Of a stretch of DNA of 64,000 bases, positions 36,962-46,392 are shown piece after piece (the first letter of the stretch is position 1; the number at the start of each line of letters is the position of its first letter). Made by a program: the position numbers and the translations under genes. The notes below the pieces were generated by a model. The model was not told the DNA's origin, searched no databases, and saw nothing but the letters and a program-made list of their open reading frames with translations. Source of the stretch: Thiosocius sp963759055 (GTDB taxonomy: Bacteria > Pseudomonadota > Gammaproteobacteria > Chromatiales > Chromatiaceae); NCBI GenBank assembly GCA_963759055.1, contig CAVWYD010000014.1, positions 1 through 64,000 of the forward strand, given 5' to 3'.

Positions 36962-39435
36962 ATGAAGGCTGGCTTTCAGTGGCCCATTGGCGCAGTGCCC
37001 TGCGCGATCCCGGACTGCGCCTGTTGCTTGCCTCTGTCCTGGTCGCCGTGGCGGCGCTGACCTCGGTCGCCTTTTTTGCCGATCGCGTGGAGCGCGCCCT
37101 GTTGCTGCAGGGCGCGGCCCTGATGGCGGCGGACCTCGTGGTGGAGCAGGGAGAAGTCATTCCACAGGCCTGGCTTGACAAGGCCGACAGTCTGGGCCTG
37201 CGCAGTGCGCGCAGCATCAGCTTTCCGAGCGTGATTGTGGCCAGTGAACGGCCACTGCTGGTCCAGGTCAAGGCGGTCGAGCCCCCGTATCCGCTGCGTG
37301 GCCGGCTCAGGATCGATACACCCGATGGTGAGGTAGGCCAGGCGCCGGCACCCGGTGAGGCCTGGCTGGAGGGGCGTCTGCGCAACCGCCTCGACGTCGA
37401 TATCGGGACGAGCGAGATTCAGCTGGGCGAAACGCGTCTGCGCGCTGCGGGGATCCTGCGGGATGAGCCGGACCGTGGCGGGAACCTGTTCCAGCTCGCG
37501 CCGCGTCTGATGATCAGTTATCGCGATGCGCTGAACAGCGGCCTTCTGGGGCCGGCCAGCCGGGTCAAATATCGTTTCCTGATGGCGGGCGATGCAGGAC
37601 AGATTGCGAGCATGCGTACCTGGCTGGCAAGCCGGTTGAAACCCGGCAGCGGGCTGGCGGACCTCGAGAATGCGCGTCCTGAGCTACGCACCGCACTCGA
37701 GCGAGCAAGGCGTTTTCTCAGCCTGGCCGCACTCTGTGCCAGCCTGCTGGCCGGCGTAGCCATACTGCTTGCCACCCGGCGCTACGTCGACCGGGCGCTG
37801 GACGGTGCGGCGGTGTTGCGCACCCTGGGGATGACCGGTGCCGCGGTCCTGCGCTGGCACCTCGGCCAGTTGTTGGCCGTGGTGCTGGTCGCGACCCTTG
37901 CCGGCAGCCTGATCGGCCTTGCCGGGCAGCAGGTCCTGGTGCTCGTGCTCGGCGACTGGTTCGGCGAGGCGCTGCCGGCCCCCGGGCCGCGGCCCGTCCT
38001 GGTCGGGCTGCTTTTCGGACTCAGTATGGCGCTGGGTTTCGCCCTGCCGACCCTGTTGAAGGTGGGTCGCGTACCCCCGCTGCGCGTGCTGCGGCGCGAG
38101 CTGGACGCACCCGGGCTGGCGGGCTGGCTGGTGTGGCTGCTGGCCGCAGCCGTTTTTGTCGGCCTGATGTTCTGGCAGGTACAGGACCAGCGCCTGGCCG
38201 GGGGCATGGCGCTTGCCCTCATGGTCACACTGATCGTGCTGATGCTGGCGGGACGTCTGCTGTTGGCGGCACTGGCACCGCTGCGCCGCGCCGGTGGTAC
38301 GGCAGCCATGGGGCTGGCTGCACTGGCACGCTACCCACAGTTGACACTGTTGCAGCTCGCCGGTTTCGGTCTCGGCATCACGCTGTTGCTGCTGCTTGCC
38401 GTGGTTCGCGTCGACATCGTGGATACCTGGCAGGGCAGTCTGCCCAAGGACGCACCGAACCACTTTCTGATCAATGTTCAGGCCGACGAACGAGAGGCAC
38501 TGATGGCCTTGCTGGCGGAGCGGCGGGTTCCCAACTCGGGGCTGCATGCCACCACGCGCGCACGCCTGACCTCCATCGGAGAACGCATCGTCAGACCCGA
38601 GGTCTACACCGAGATGCGTGCCCGCCGCCTCGCGGCCCGCGAATACAGCCTGGGTTTCAGCGCCGAGATGCAGGCCGACAATCGCATTCAGGCCGGCCGC
38701 TGGTGGAACGCCGAGGAGGCCGGGCAGCCCGCCTTTTCGGTCGAGGAGGGCGTCGCCCGCAGCCTGGGGATCCGGCTCGGCGATATCCTGACCTTCGACG
38801 TCGCCGGGCAGATCATCTCGGCACCGGTGACCAGCCTGCGATCCGTGGCCTGGGATTCGTTCAATGTGAATTTCTTCGTCGTCGGGACGCCTGCGCTGGC
38901 GCGTGAGTTGCCGGTGGCCTACCTGTCCAGCCTGTTCCTGGATCGCGACAGCGAGTCAATGACGCTGGAGCTGGCTGACCGGTTTCCCGCGGTCTCGGTG
39001 CTTGATGTGAGGCCCATCCTTTCGCAGGTGCGCGAGATCATGGAAAGGGGCGCGCTGGCGGTCGAGATGGTGTTTCTGTTTACCCTGATTGCGGCGGCCC
39101 TGGTCACCTTCGCCGCGGCCCAGGTCAGTCGCGACGAGCGCGCCCGTGAGGTGGCGGTGATGCGCACCCTGGGCGCCTCGCGCGGTCGCCTGGTCGGTGC
39201 CGTTCTGACCGAATTCGGCCTGCTTGGGTTTATCGGCGGCCTGCTCGCCGCGGTATTGGCGAGTGTCAGCGGCTACCTGATTGCGGTCGAGCTGTTCGAT
39301 CTGCCGGGGCGTTTCAGCCCCTCGATCTGGTGGTTTGGGATCGGTGTCGGAACCCCGGTGGTAGCCCTGGTGGGCTGGCTGGCCACGCGCCGCCTGCTTG
39401 CCGTACCGCCGATGCAGGTGCTTAACTCAGGGTAG
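36958..39435 (+). CDS. ybbP: ABC transporter permease YbbP
   Basis: 825 residues, intact. A predicted ten-helix FtsX-family permease: an N-terminal helix (LRLLLASVLVAVAALTSVAFF), a large periplasmic domain, then FtsX-like bundles in the middle (about 240-500) and at the C-terminus (about 695-820, with REVAVMRTLGASRGRLVGAV). Together with YbbA it forms a membrane complex linked to TesA and thought to extract hydrophobic molecules from the membrane. It overlaps ybbA by 4 bp, so the subunits are translationally coupled. Confidence 0.92.
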   Translation: MNEGWLSVAHWRSALRDPGLRLLLASVLVAVAALTSVAFFADRVERALLLQGAALMAADLVVEQGEVIPQAWLDKADSLGLRSARSISFPSVIVASERPLLVQVKAVEPPYPLRGRLRIDTPDGEVGQAPAPGEAWLEGRLRNRLDVDIGTSEIQLGETRLRAAGILRDEPDRGGNLFQLAPRLMISYRDALNSGLLGPASRVKYRFLMAGDAGQIASMRTWLASRLKPGSGLADLENARPELRTALERARRFLSLAALCASLLAGVAILLATRRYVDRALDGAAVLRTLGMTGAAVLRWHLGQLLAVVLVATLAGSLIGLAGQQVLVLVLGDWFGEALPAPGPRPVLVGLLFGLSMALGFALPTLLKVGRVPPLRVLRRELDAPGLAGWLVWLLAAAVFVGLMFWQVQDQRLAGGMALALMVTLIVLMLAGRLLLAALAPLRRAGGTAAMGLAALARYPQLTLLQLAGFGLGITLLLLLAVVRVDIVDTWQGSLPKDAPNHFLINVQADEREALMALLAERRVPNSGLHATTRARLTSIGERIVRPEVYTEMRARRLAAREYSLGFSAEMQADNRIQAGRWWNAEEAGQPAFSVEEGVARSLGIRLGDILTFDVAGQIISAPVTSLRSVAWDSFNVNFFVVGTPALARELPVAYLSSLFLDRDSESMTLELADRFPAVSVLDVRPILSQVREIMERGALAVEMVFLFTLIAAALVTFAAAQVSRDERAREVAVMRTLGASRGRLVGAVLTEFGLLGFIGGLLAAVLASVSGYLIAVELFDLPGRFSPSIWWFGIGVGTPVVALVGWLATRRLLAVPPMQVLNSG

Positions 39436-39601
39436 GAAGGGCAGATCAGGGAAAACTCCAGTTCGTCATGGCCGCGTATCCCGGCACCGTTTTGAGATGT
39501 CCGCTGACCTGCACTTGCTCGGTCAGACGCACGCCCTATGTGAATCTCCATCTTATTGGTGACGGTGATTTCTTTTGCGGCAGCCGCGATGGAGCACGCC
39601 G

Positions 39602-40471
39602 ATGATGGTCGAATGCTTTGCACGGCGCATCATGATGCCTTTCCAGGGCGTTCTGCAGGTGATCCGCGTCGGTGCCGGCGAGGCCGAGAGTACCGACGGC
39701 CGCAACTGGGTGCTGTACGCTGCCCACCCCGATATCCTGGCTCACTCCGGTCTCTCCGAGGTTCGCTTCGGGACCTGGTCGGTCGAACAGGGCCTGCGGC
39801 GGGCGCAGGTGCGTGGCACGGCGGCCGGCTGCCTGATCGAGCGTATCGGCGAACCCCTGCTGGGTGCCCTGGAGGCCTTTGCCGGACAGGCGCCGTTTCC
39901 GTTGCAGGATTCTCTCGAGTGCTGGTTGCTGGATGAGCATACCCGCGAACCCCTGGTCCTGATCGACAGCCTGATGCCCGAGGAACAGATACCGCCGGTT
40001 GAGCAGCCACGCTGGTTGCCCGGGCAGGCGGCGCGGGCCGAGTTTGCCGATCTGGACGAATTGGAGCGCATGATCTCGCAACGCGCCGGAAAGCGGCCGC
40101 AGGCGGTCTGGTTTGAACGCGATCCCCATGGTGCAGGAAAAGGACCGGAGTGTGCTCATTTTGCCGAGGCCTTTTTTCCGCGCCTGTTGTTGACCACGCG
40201 CTGGCCGGAGGCCCGTCAGCGCCGCATGGCGGAGTGTTTTATCGACTGGTGGGCGCCGGCGCTGCTGCAGCTGCAGCACCTCAGGGATCGCGAGCGAGCG
40301 CGCCTCGAGCGCGCGGCGGCGCAACGTGCCAGCGTGCTTGCAAGGCTGTTCCGGCTCTATCCGAAGACCCTGGATGAGCGCCTGATCCGGGTTGCCCGGG
40401 TGCGGGCCTGCATGGAGGCGTCGACCGAGACGGTTGCGCATTACGAGGAACCCTTCCTTTGGGCCGAGTAG
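39602..40471 (+). CDS. Conserved hypothetical protein, 289 aa
   Basis: A soluble protein with no signal or membrane segment that I cannot assign to a named family. The N-terminal half is beta-rich (VLQVIRVGAGEAESTDGRNWVLYAA), and the C-terminal half is a charged, probably coiled-coil helix (LQLQHLRDRERARLERAAAQRASVLARLFRLYP). ATG 39602 follows GGAG at good distance; codons further up to 39575 are open but less likely. It is 30 bp upstream of tmcA in the same direction, so the two are probably co-transcribed. Confidence 0.7.
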   Translation: MMVECFARRIMMPFQGVLQVIRVGAGEAESTDGRNWVLYAAHPDILAHSGLSEVRFGTWSVEQGLRRAQVRGTAAGCLIERIGEPLLGALEAFAGQAPFPLQDSLECWLLDEHTREPLVLIDSLMPEEQIPPVEQPRWLPGQAARAEFADLDELERMISQRAGKRPQAVWFERDPHGAGKGPECAHFAEAFFPRLLLTTRWPEARQRRMAECFIDWWAPALLQLQHLRDRERARLERAAAQRASVLARLFRLYPKTLDERLIRVARVRACMEASTETVAHYEEPFLWAE

Positions 40472-40501
40472 CCGCGTGCTGATCTCAGGCCGGCACGGCG
40501 T

Positions 40502-42572
40502 ATGAGCGATTCCGGATTCACTGCCGATACGTTCACGCGCCGGTTGGTCCTGGTGAGCGGTGATCAGGGGCGATCTGAGGCCTGGGTGGTCGCGCAGTTG
40601 ACCGCCAAGGAACTGGGTGCGGGCCTCTGGGTCGCGGAAACCGCCCCGGCAGGCTGTCCAGCCGACGCCGGCCAGCAGGGTGAGTGAGGTGCTGGGTGCC
40701 GAATACCGGCTGCTGGTGTTCAATGCACATCAGGGTTTTCATCCGGACGCCTTTGCGGCGGCGATCGGGACCTTGCGCGGTGGCGGCGACTGCGTGGTTC
40801 TCGCCCCTGCACCGGATGCATGGCCTGCGTTCGCAGATCCTGACAAGACCCGGTTTGCCTGCTACCCGCGCAGCCTGAGAGACATGCGCGGCCTGTTTCT
40901 AGAACGTCTGGTTCGACTTTGGCGGTCCGATGTGGCGGTTTGCCCCGTCAACCCGGATGATTCACAGCTGACGCTGCGTGTGGCCGGTCCGCCTGCCGGC
41001 GAATTCCACCTGACCGCAGAACAGCAGGATGCCGTTGCCGCGATCGAGCGCGTGGCACACGGGCATGCGCGCCGCCCCCTGGTGCTGACCGCCGACCGGG
41101 GGCGCGGCAAGTCGACGGTACTCGGCGTCGCCGCCGCCAGGCTGCTCCAGGGCGGTTTGGCGCGGGTGACGGTGGTGGCGCCAGGGCGCGCGGCCGTTGC
41201 CACCCTGTTTCGGCATGCCCTGGCTGCGCTGGGCCACGATAGGCATGCTGTCGCGGACATCGAGATCGGCGGCGGCATCCTCTGTTTCAGGCTGCCGTCC
41301 GAGTGCATGACAACGGGTCCAAAGGGGCTCGGCCTGGTCCTTGTGGACGAGGCGGCGGCGATTCCGGTGGCGGTTTTGAACCGTCTGCTGGCGCAGAGCA
41401 ACCGCCTGGTGTTCTCCTCCACCGTGCACGGATACGAGGGCAGTGGGCGTGGATTCGATCTGCGTTTCAGGTCACTGCTGCAACAGGCCATGCCGCAGTG
41501 GCATAGCCTGCGCCTGTCGGCGCCGGTGCGTTGGCCTGAGGGTGACCCACTGGAGCTCCTGCTGAACGCCTCATTCCTGCTGGATGCCGAGCTGAACGGC
41601 ATCGATACGGATCAGCCGCCGGTGGTCGAGCGGATTGACCCGTCGACGCTGGCCATAGATGAGAGGCTGCTGCGCTCCACCTTCGGGCTGTTGATCAATG
41701 CCCACTACCAGACCCGCCCGTCCGACCTGCGTCAGTTGCTGGACAATCCGGATATGCATCTCTGGCTGGCGCGCGCCGGCGGGACGGTGGTCGGCGTTTT
41801 GCTGGCCTCGGCGGAGGGGGGCTTCGACTCGGCCATGGCATCGCGGGTGCTGTCGGGTGAACGTCGTCCGCGCGGACATCTTTTGCCTCAGTCGCTGGCG
41901 GTGCATGCCGGGCTCGATCCGGCATTGCGGCTTTCGACCTTGCGGGTCCAGCGTATCGCCGTGCATCCCCAGCTCCGGCGTCGCGGCATCGGTCAGCGGC
42001 TTTTGGAGGCGGTTGCGGCCTGGGCAACCGACAGGCAGTTCGACCTGCTGGGTTGCGCCTACGGCGTCGACCTGGCCTTGTTGGCGTTCTGGCAGGTGGC
42101 GGGCTTCGCTCCGGTGCGTCTGGGGGTTCGGGTTGATCCGGCCAGTGCGGCGCATTCATTGTTCATGCTGCGTGGCCTGAGCCGGGCCGGCCGGGACCTG
42201 GCATCGGTTGGGCAGCGGGATTTTAACGCCGCCCTGCCGTGGTCGCTTGCTGCCAGTCTGAAGGATCTGGACAGCCGACTGGCGGTGGTTCTGCTCAAGG
42301 GTCGCGACTGCGCCGATCTTGCCCTCGCCCCGGCCGACCGGCGTGCCCTCGAGCGCATTGCCTCCGGCGCACGGCAGCCGGCGACTGCGGAGGCCGCGGT
42401 TTGGAAGTCATTGGTGGCAAGGGCCGCTGCAGGCGAATCGCCCGAGCGGCTGGCAGCGCTGATTGCCTGGTGTGTGCAGTGCCGGCCGCTTGAGGAGGTC
42501 TGTCGCACATTTGCGATCGCCGGGCGCAAGGCCATGGAGGCACGACTGCGGGCCCTGTTGTCCGACCGATAG
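40502..42572 (+). CDS. tmcA: tRNA(Met) cytidine acetyltransferase TmcA (one frameshift)
   Basis: Acetylates the wobble cytidine (C34) of elongator tRNA-Met using acetyl-CoA and ATP. About 690 residues. An N-terminal domain, an RNA-helicase-like ATPase (Walker A ADRGRGKST, VLVDEAAAIP), a GNAT domain (RIAVHPQLRRRGIGQRLLEAV) and a C-terminal tRNA-binding part are present in the family order. One extra base near 40645 (in GAAACCGCCCCGG) shifts the frame about 48 residues in; PRQAVQPTPASRVSEVLG continues in the next frame. Start ATG 40502. Confidence 0.9.
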
Positions 42573-42656
42573 ATTTCCCGCATGTCCGCGCTGGTTGACG
42601 GCGCCAGATGCGCAACCTACATTCCGCCAGGTCAAGTATCAGTGGGAGAGAACCGT

Positions 42657-43118
42657 ATGTTGACTGCTGGAGACCAGGCGCCCGAGTTTCATCTGCCCGA
42701 TGCGGACATGAGCATGACGGATTCTGCCAGTTTTTCTGGTAAACCCTATGTCATTTACTTCTATCCCAAAGACGATACCCCCGGGTGCACCATGGAGGGC
42801 ATCGAGTTCACGGACCTGATGGAGGAATTTGTGCAGGCGGGTGCCGCTGTCATCGGAGTAAGCAAGGACACCTGCGTCAGTCATGCCCAGTTCCGCGACA
42901 AGTACGGCCTGAGCGTCGGCTTGTTGGCCGATGTCGAGGGCCAGCTGTGCGATGCCTACGGCGTTTGGCAGGAAAAAGAGAAGCACGGCGAGAAAAAAAT
43001 GGGAATCGTGCGCTCAACCTTTATCGTGGATGGCAGCGGTGTGATCCGCCATGCGATGTACGATGTGAAACCCAAGGGACATGCTGAGCAGGTGCTGGAT
43101 CTGGTGCGCGCGCTCTGA
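42657..43118 (+). CDS. bcp: Thioredoxin-dependent peroxiredoxin, Bcp/PrxQ type
   Basis: 153 residues. The peroxidatic site is YPKDDTPGCTMEGIEF. The usual Bcp resolving Cys five residues later is absent (Ile/Glu there); other Cys are in SKDTCVSH and QLCDAYG, so the resolving residue may lie in the third helix as in some PrxQ proteins, or the enzyme may be one-Cys. FIVDGSGVIRHAMYDVKPKGHA is a typical end. ATG 42657 follows GGGAGAG; upstream open codons are ignored. It removes organic and hydrogen peroxide in the cytoplasm. Confidence 0.9.
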   Translation: MLTAGDQAPEFHLPDADMSMTDSASFSGKPYVIYFYPKDDTPGCTMEGIEFTDLMEEFVQAGAAVIGVSKDTCVSHAQFRDKYGLSVGLLADVEGQLCDAYGVWQEKEKHGEKKMGIVRSTFIVDGSGVIRHAMYDVKPKGHAEQVLDLVRAL

Positions 43119-43163
43119 CACGGGCGCTACTCGACAGCCGAAAACCGCGCCCGCTCCGGAGTT

Positions 43164-43571
43164 TCACTCCAACAGTGTCTTCATGCCCTTGATCACGATA
43201 TCGGTGTAGCTGACGATACCGATCACTTCGCGGTTTTCGACCACCGCGGTTCGTACCATGTGATGACGTTCGAAAAGGCGCGCGCAATAGCGGATGTCCA
43301 TGGCCGGATCCACCCCGATGACCGGCTTTTCCATGATCTCGTAGATGTTCACCCGGTCAGGGTTGCGGTTTTTCGCCAGAACCTCGGTCGCGATGTGTTC
43401 CAGTTCGACGATGCCAAATTCGTCGTTATCATCGCGGCGACGCACGATGAGCGCCTTGGTTTCGATGTATTTCATATCGCGCAGTGCATCCGATACGGTT
43501 GCAAGGCCATCGACTTCGTCGAATTCAACCTTCATGACATCCTTTACGAGGACGGGTTTGGGTTTGCTCAT
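43164..43571 (-). CDS. CBS-domain protein, last gene of DUF1538/P-II operon
   Basis: 135 residues made only of a CBS pair: VKDVMKVEFDEVDGLATVSDALRDM..ALIVRRRDDNDEFGIVELEHIATEVL and INIYEIMEKPVIGVDPAMDIRYCARLF..AVVENREVIGIVSYTDIV. CBS pairs bind adenine nucleotides and often gate transporters. The start overlaps the P-II-like stop by 4 bp (ATGA), so it is translated with it. It probably senses energy state for the DUF1538 membrane proteins (inference). Confidence 0.85.
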   Translation of the reverse strand: MSKPKPVLVKDVMKVEFDEVDGLATVSDALRDMKYIETKALIVRRRDDNDEFGIVELEHIATEVLAKNRNPDRVNIYEIMEKPVIGVDPAMDIRYCARLFERHHMVRTAVVENREVIGIVSYTDIVIKGMKTLLE

Positions 43572-43918
43572 ATCTCTTCCTCTACCATTTCCTGAAGTTT
43601 GGCCACTTGGCCGGTGACGCCGACGGCGTCCTCGACGTCGAGCTGTATTGCAATGCCGGAACCCGGCTTGGACTCGAAATCTCCGGCCTCCGCTATGTCT
43701 TCCAGAATATGCCGCGCCATATGCTCCTCGACCAGGAGCAGGATCATGTCCCTCTGCGTATCGAGCGAAAGACCGAAAAAGGTCTTGGCCTCGTTGAGTC
43801 CCTCGCCGCGGGCATTGTTGATCACGGTTGCCCCGGTCGCACCGGCGCTGCGTGCGGCCTTGAGTACGGTATCTGTCTTGTCGTCGTCGACGAATGCAAT
43901 CAAAATTTTGAAGTGCAT
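43568..43918 (-). CDS. P-II-like signalling protein
   Basis: 116 residues from ATG 43918 (MHFKILIAFVDDDKTD); the open frame runs 21 codons further up. It has the ferredoxin-like P-II fold with a short T-loop region (ARGEGLNEAKTFFGL) lacking the uridylylated Tyr, and a divergent nucleotide loop (GDFESKPGSGIAIQLDVEDAVGV). Such non-canonical P-II proteins bind adenine nucleotides and control partner transporters. It lies 13 bp after the second DUF1538 gene and overlaps the CBS gene by 4 bp. Confidence 0.85.
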   Translation of the reverse strand: MHFKILIAFVDDDKTDTVLKAARSAGATGATVINNARGEGLNEAKTFFGLSLDTQRDMILLLVEEHMARHILEDIAEAGDFESKPGSGIAIQLDVEDAVGVTGQVAKLQEMVEEEI

Positions 43919-43931
43919 TTTATAGAACTCC

Positions 43932-44723
43932 TCAGTTAGATCTGTCGTCACGTTTTGCACGCCATTCTGAAAGCTGTGCATAGGCCATGACGCTCATGAT
44001 CGGGAACAGGCTGGCAAAGGCGATCAGGCCAAAGCCATCGAGCAGCGCGCTGCGGCCTGGTACGGTACTGGCAAGCCCGAGACCCAATGCGGCGACCAGG
44101 GGTACGGTCACCGTGGAGGTGGTGACACCTCCGGAGTCATAGGCCAGCGCAATGATAAGTTTGGGGGCAAAGAAGGTCTGGATGACAACCACTGCGTAGC
44201 CGGTGATTATGTACCAGTGCAAGGGGGTACCGGTTACGATCCGGTAGGTGCCAAGTGCGATACCAATCGCGACACCCAGCGCCACTGCGACCCGCAGCCC
44301 CATGACTCCGACAGTCCCGGCAGAAACCTGGTTGGCCTTGATAGCCACCGCCAGCAGCGAGGGCTCGGCTATCGTGGTCGAAAAACCGATCGCAAAGGCG
44401 AACAGGTAGACCCAGTAGTAGTCCCGCCAGTTCAGTGTCGTTACCTGCTCTGTAGCGTGGGTGACACTGGCGATGAACGCGGGATCGGTCAGCTGTGCCG
44501 CCATCAGCTTGCCCAGTGGGAAAAGCGCGAGTTCCAGCCCCTCCAGGAAGAATGCCAACCCGATCAGGACGTAAAGGAAACCGGCCAGTACGCGGCCGAA
44601 ATGCGGTATCGGCTTGCGCAGAACAAACAGCTGAAAACCGAAAATGATCACTGCAATCGGCAACACATCTGCGATCGTGCCGATCAGGGTGTGCCAGAGC
44701 TCGATCAGGGTATCGACAGACAT
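43932..44723 (-). CDS. DUF1538 membrane protein, second subunit (UmpB-like)
   Basis: 263 residues, six or seven transmembrane helices. It carries the family motifs AFAIGFSTTIAEPSLLAVA, AYDSGGVTTSTVTVPLVAALGLG and DGFGLIAFASLFPIMSV. Paired DUF1538 proteins (UmpAB) from a halophile were reported to work as a two-component Na+(Li+,K+)/H+ antiporter; here the substrate is inferred only. Its ATG overlaps the stop of the first subunit (ATGA), so the two are made in equal amounts. Mature ends and topology are not resolved by sequence alone. Confidence 0.85.
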   Translation of the reverse strand: MSVDTLIELWHTLIGTIADVLPIAVIIFGFQLFVLRKPIPHFGRVLAGFLYVLIGLAFFLEGLELALFPLGKLMAAQLTDPAFIASVTHATEQVTTLNWRDYYWVYLFAFAIGFSTTIAEPSLLAVAIKANQVSAGTVGVMGLRVAVALGVAIGIALGTYRIVTGTPLHWYIITGYAVVVIQTFFAPKLIIALAYDSGGVTTSTVTVPLVAALGLGLASTVPGRSALLDGFGLIAFASLFPIMSVMAYAQLSEWRAKRDDRSN

Positions 44724-45454
44724 CAGATCAGCATCCCATAGCCCATCACGAAGATCATGGGAGTCAGCGAGGCGAAGGCGATCAGGCCGAAACCATCCAC
44801 CATGGGGTTGCGCCCTTTGATCGACGACGCGAGACCGACGCCCAGGGCGGTTACCAGGGGTACGGTGATGGTCGAGGTGGTGACCCCGCCCGAATCGTAA
44901 GCAATGCCGATTATTTCCGGGGGCGCGAAGGCGGTCATGATGATGACGCCAACGTAGCCGCCCATGATCAGATAGTGGATCGGCCAGCCGCGGATAATGC
45001 GCAGCACCCCGACCAGGATAGCGAAGCCGACCGATACGGCGACCGTCAGTCGGAGCCCATCCGCGTAACTCTCCTTGGCCTCCGGGTTGTTGTCGATGAT
45101 GTTGCCGGCGGCCGCGATCTCGGCCGCCTCTTCGGCGACGGCGATCAGTGCCGGTTCTGCCACCGTGGTGCCGAAGCCCAGTGCCGCCGCGAACAGCAAT
45201 AGCCAGGTCAGCGAGCCTTTGCGCGCAAAGGCATGTGCCATGCTTTCACCGATCGGGAACAGGCCCATCTCGAGGCCCTTTACGAACAAGGCCAGGCCGA
45301 TTATCACGAACAGTGTACCGAGCAGCAGTTCACCCAGATTGGGTATCGGTTGCTGTAGGACCACGAGCTGGAAGAAACCGATCACGACCACGATTGGCAT
45401 AAGGTCGCGCGTACTCGACAGCAGGGGTGCCAAAACTCGTTTCAGTTTATCCAC
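44723..45454 (-). CDS. DUF1538 membrane protein, first subunit (UmpA-like)
   Basis: 243 residues and a paralogue of the next gene: LLFAAALGFGTTVAEPALIAVA, AYDSGGVTTSTITVPLVTALGVG and DGFGLIAFASLTPMIFVMGYG align along the whole length. It leads a four-gene operon (DUF1538, DUF1538, P-II-like, CBS), which suggests a heteromeric ion or proton exchanger under adenine-nucleotide control. It is 43 bp from truC, which runs in the same direction and ends just upstream. Confidence 0.85.
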   Translation of the reverse strand: MDKLKRVLAPLLSSTRDLMPIVVVIGFFQLVVLQQPIPNLGELLLGTLFVIIGLALFVKGLEMGLFPIGESMAHAFARKGSLTWLLLFAAALGFGTTVAEPALIAVAEEAAEIAAAGNIIDNNPEAKESYADGLRLTVAVSVGFAILVGVLRIIRGWPIHYLIMGGYVGVIIMTAFAPPEIIGIAYDSGGVTTSTITVPLVTALGVGLASSIKGRNPMVDGFGLIAFASLTPMIFVMGYGMLI

Positions 45455-45497
45455 TTAGGGGACTTTGCCAAATCCTTGGGTGGGCCGCCAGTTTCAT

Positions 45498-46232
45498 TTA
45501 TAAATTTACTGCCTTGGCTCCGTCCCCAGATCCCGGCAATGGGCAGGCAAACAGCATCTCCACCTTGCACCAGTCGCGGTCGGACTCTGCTGAAATGGTT
45601 ATCCGTGTGCCCTCGTAAGGATGCAGGAAACCAAGCCGCCGCGACATCAGCAGGAGGCGGTGGATGCCGTAATGCTCGCGGAAAAAGCGGTTATGCCGGC
45701 CATTGCCGTGCGTCGTGTCGCCGATCAGGTGGTGCGAAATGTGTTTGAAATGTTTGCGGATCTGTTGACGTCGACCGGTCTCGGGCACGATGCGCACCAG
45801 CGAATAACGGCTGCTCGGATAACGGTCGACGGCGAATGGCAGTTCGACCGCCGCCAGCCGCCGATAATGGGTGATGGCCGCCTGCGTTGCGCCGCCGCTT
45901 TCCTCGTCCGCCACCGGATGGTCAATTGTCCCCGATTCGTCAACCCAGCCACGCGCGACTGCCAGGTAGCTCTTGTCCACCCTGCGCGACTCGAACTGCC
46001 CGGCCAGCTGCCGGGCCGCGTCCGCCGAGAGGCCGAAAATCAGCACCCCGGAGGTGGCGCGGTCGATTCTGTGCACCGGGTAGACCCGCTGGCCGAGCTG
46101 ATCGCGCAGGGTCTGCATGGCGAAGACCCGGTCACGTGATATCGGGCTGCGGTGGACCAGCAATCCGGATGGTTTGTCGATTGCAACATAGTGTGCGTCC
46201 CGGTAGAGGATTTTGAGCTGCATTGTTTGCAT
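45498..46232 (-). CDS. truC: tRNA pseudouridine-65 synthase TruC
   Basis: 244 residues of the RluA/TruC family, without an S4 domain. Catalytic Asp is in HRIDRATSGVLIF; LVRIVPETGRRQQIRKHFKHISHHLIGDTTHG is the conserved C-terminal active-site block. TruC makes pseudouridine 65 in tRNA-Ile and tRNA-Asp. Two close starts are possible (46232 or 46223, ATG each). It precedes the DUF1538 operon on the same strand by 43 bp and may be co-transcribed. Confidence 0.87.
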   Translation of the reverse strand: MQTMQLKILYRDAHYVAIDKPSGLLVHRSPISRDRVFAMQTLRDQLGQRVYPVHRIDRATSGVLIFGLSADAARQLAGQFESRRVDKSYLAVARGWVDESGTIDHPVADEESGGATQAAITHYRRLAAVELPFAVDRYPSSRYSLVRIVPETGRRQQIRKHFKHISHHLIGDTTHGNGRHNRFFREHYGIHRLLLMSRRLGFLHPYEGTRITISAESDRDWCKVEMLFACPLPGSGDGAKAVNL

Positions 46233-46392
46233 TCGCGTGCGGCGAGGCGTTACCTGTGAGTCTGCTTGGCTCCCCCGCTATTGTACCGCCGGCAGAAATC
46301 GACCGGCGGCCGTGCCTGTCGGGTAGCAATAGGGCTTCTGCCGGCCCGTGAGGGGGATTCTATTCACGGCGATCAGGCGCTAAGGTGCGTGC

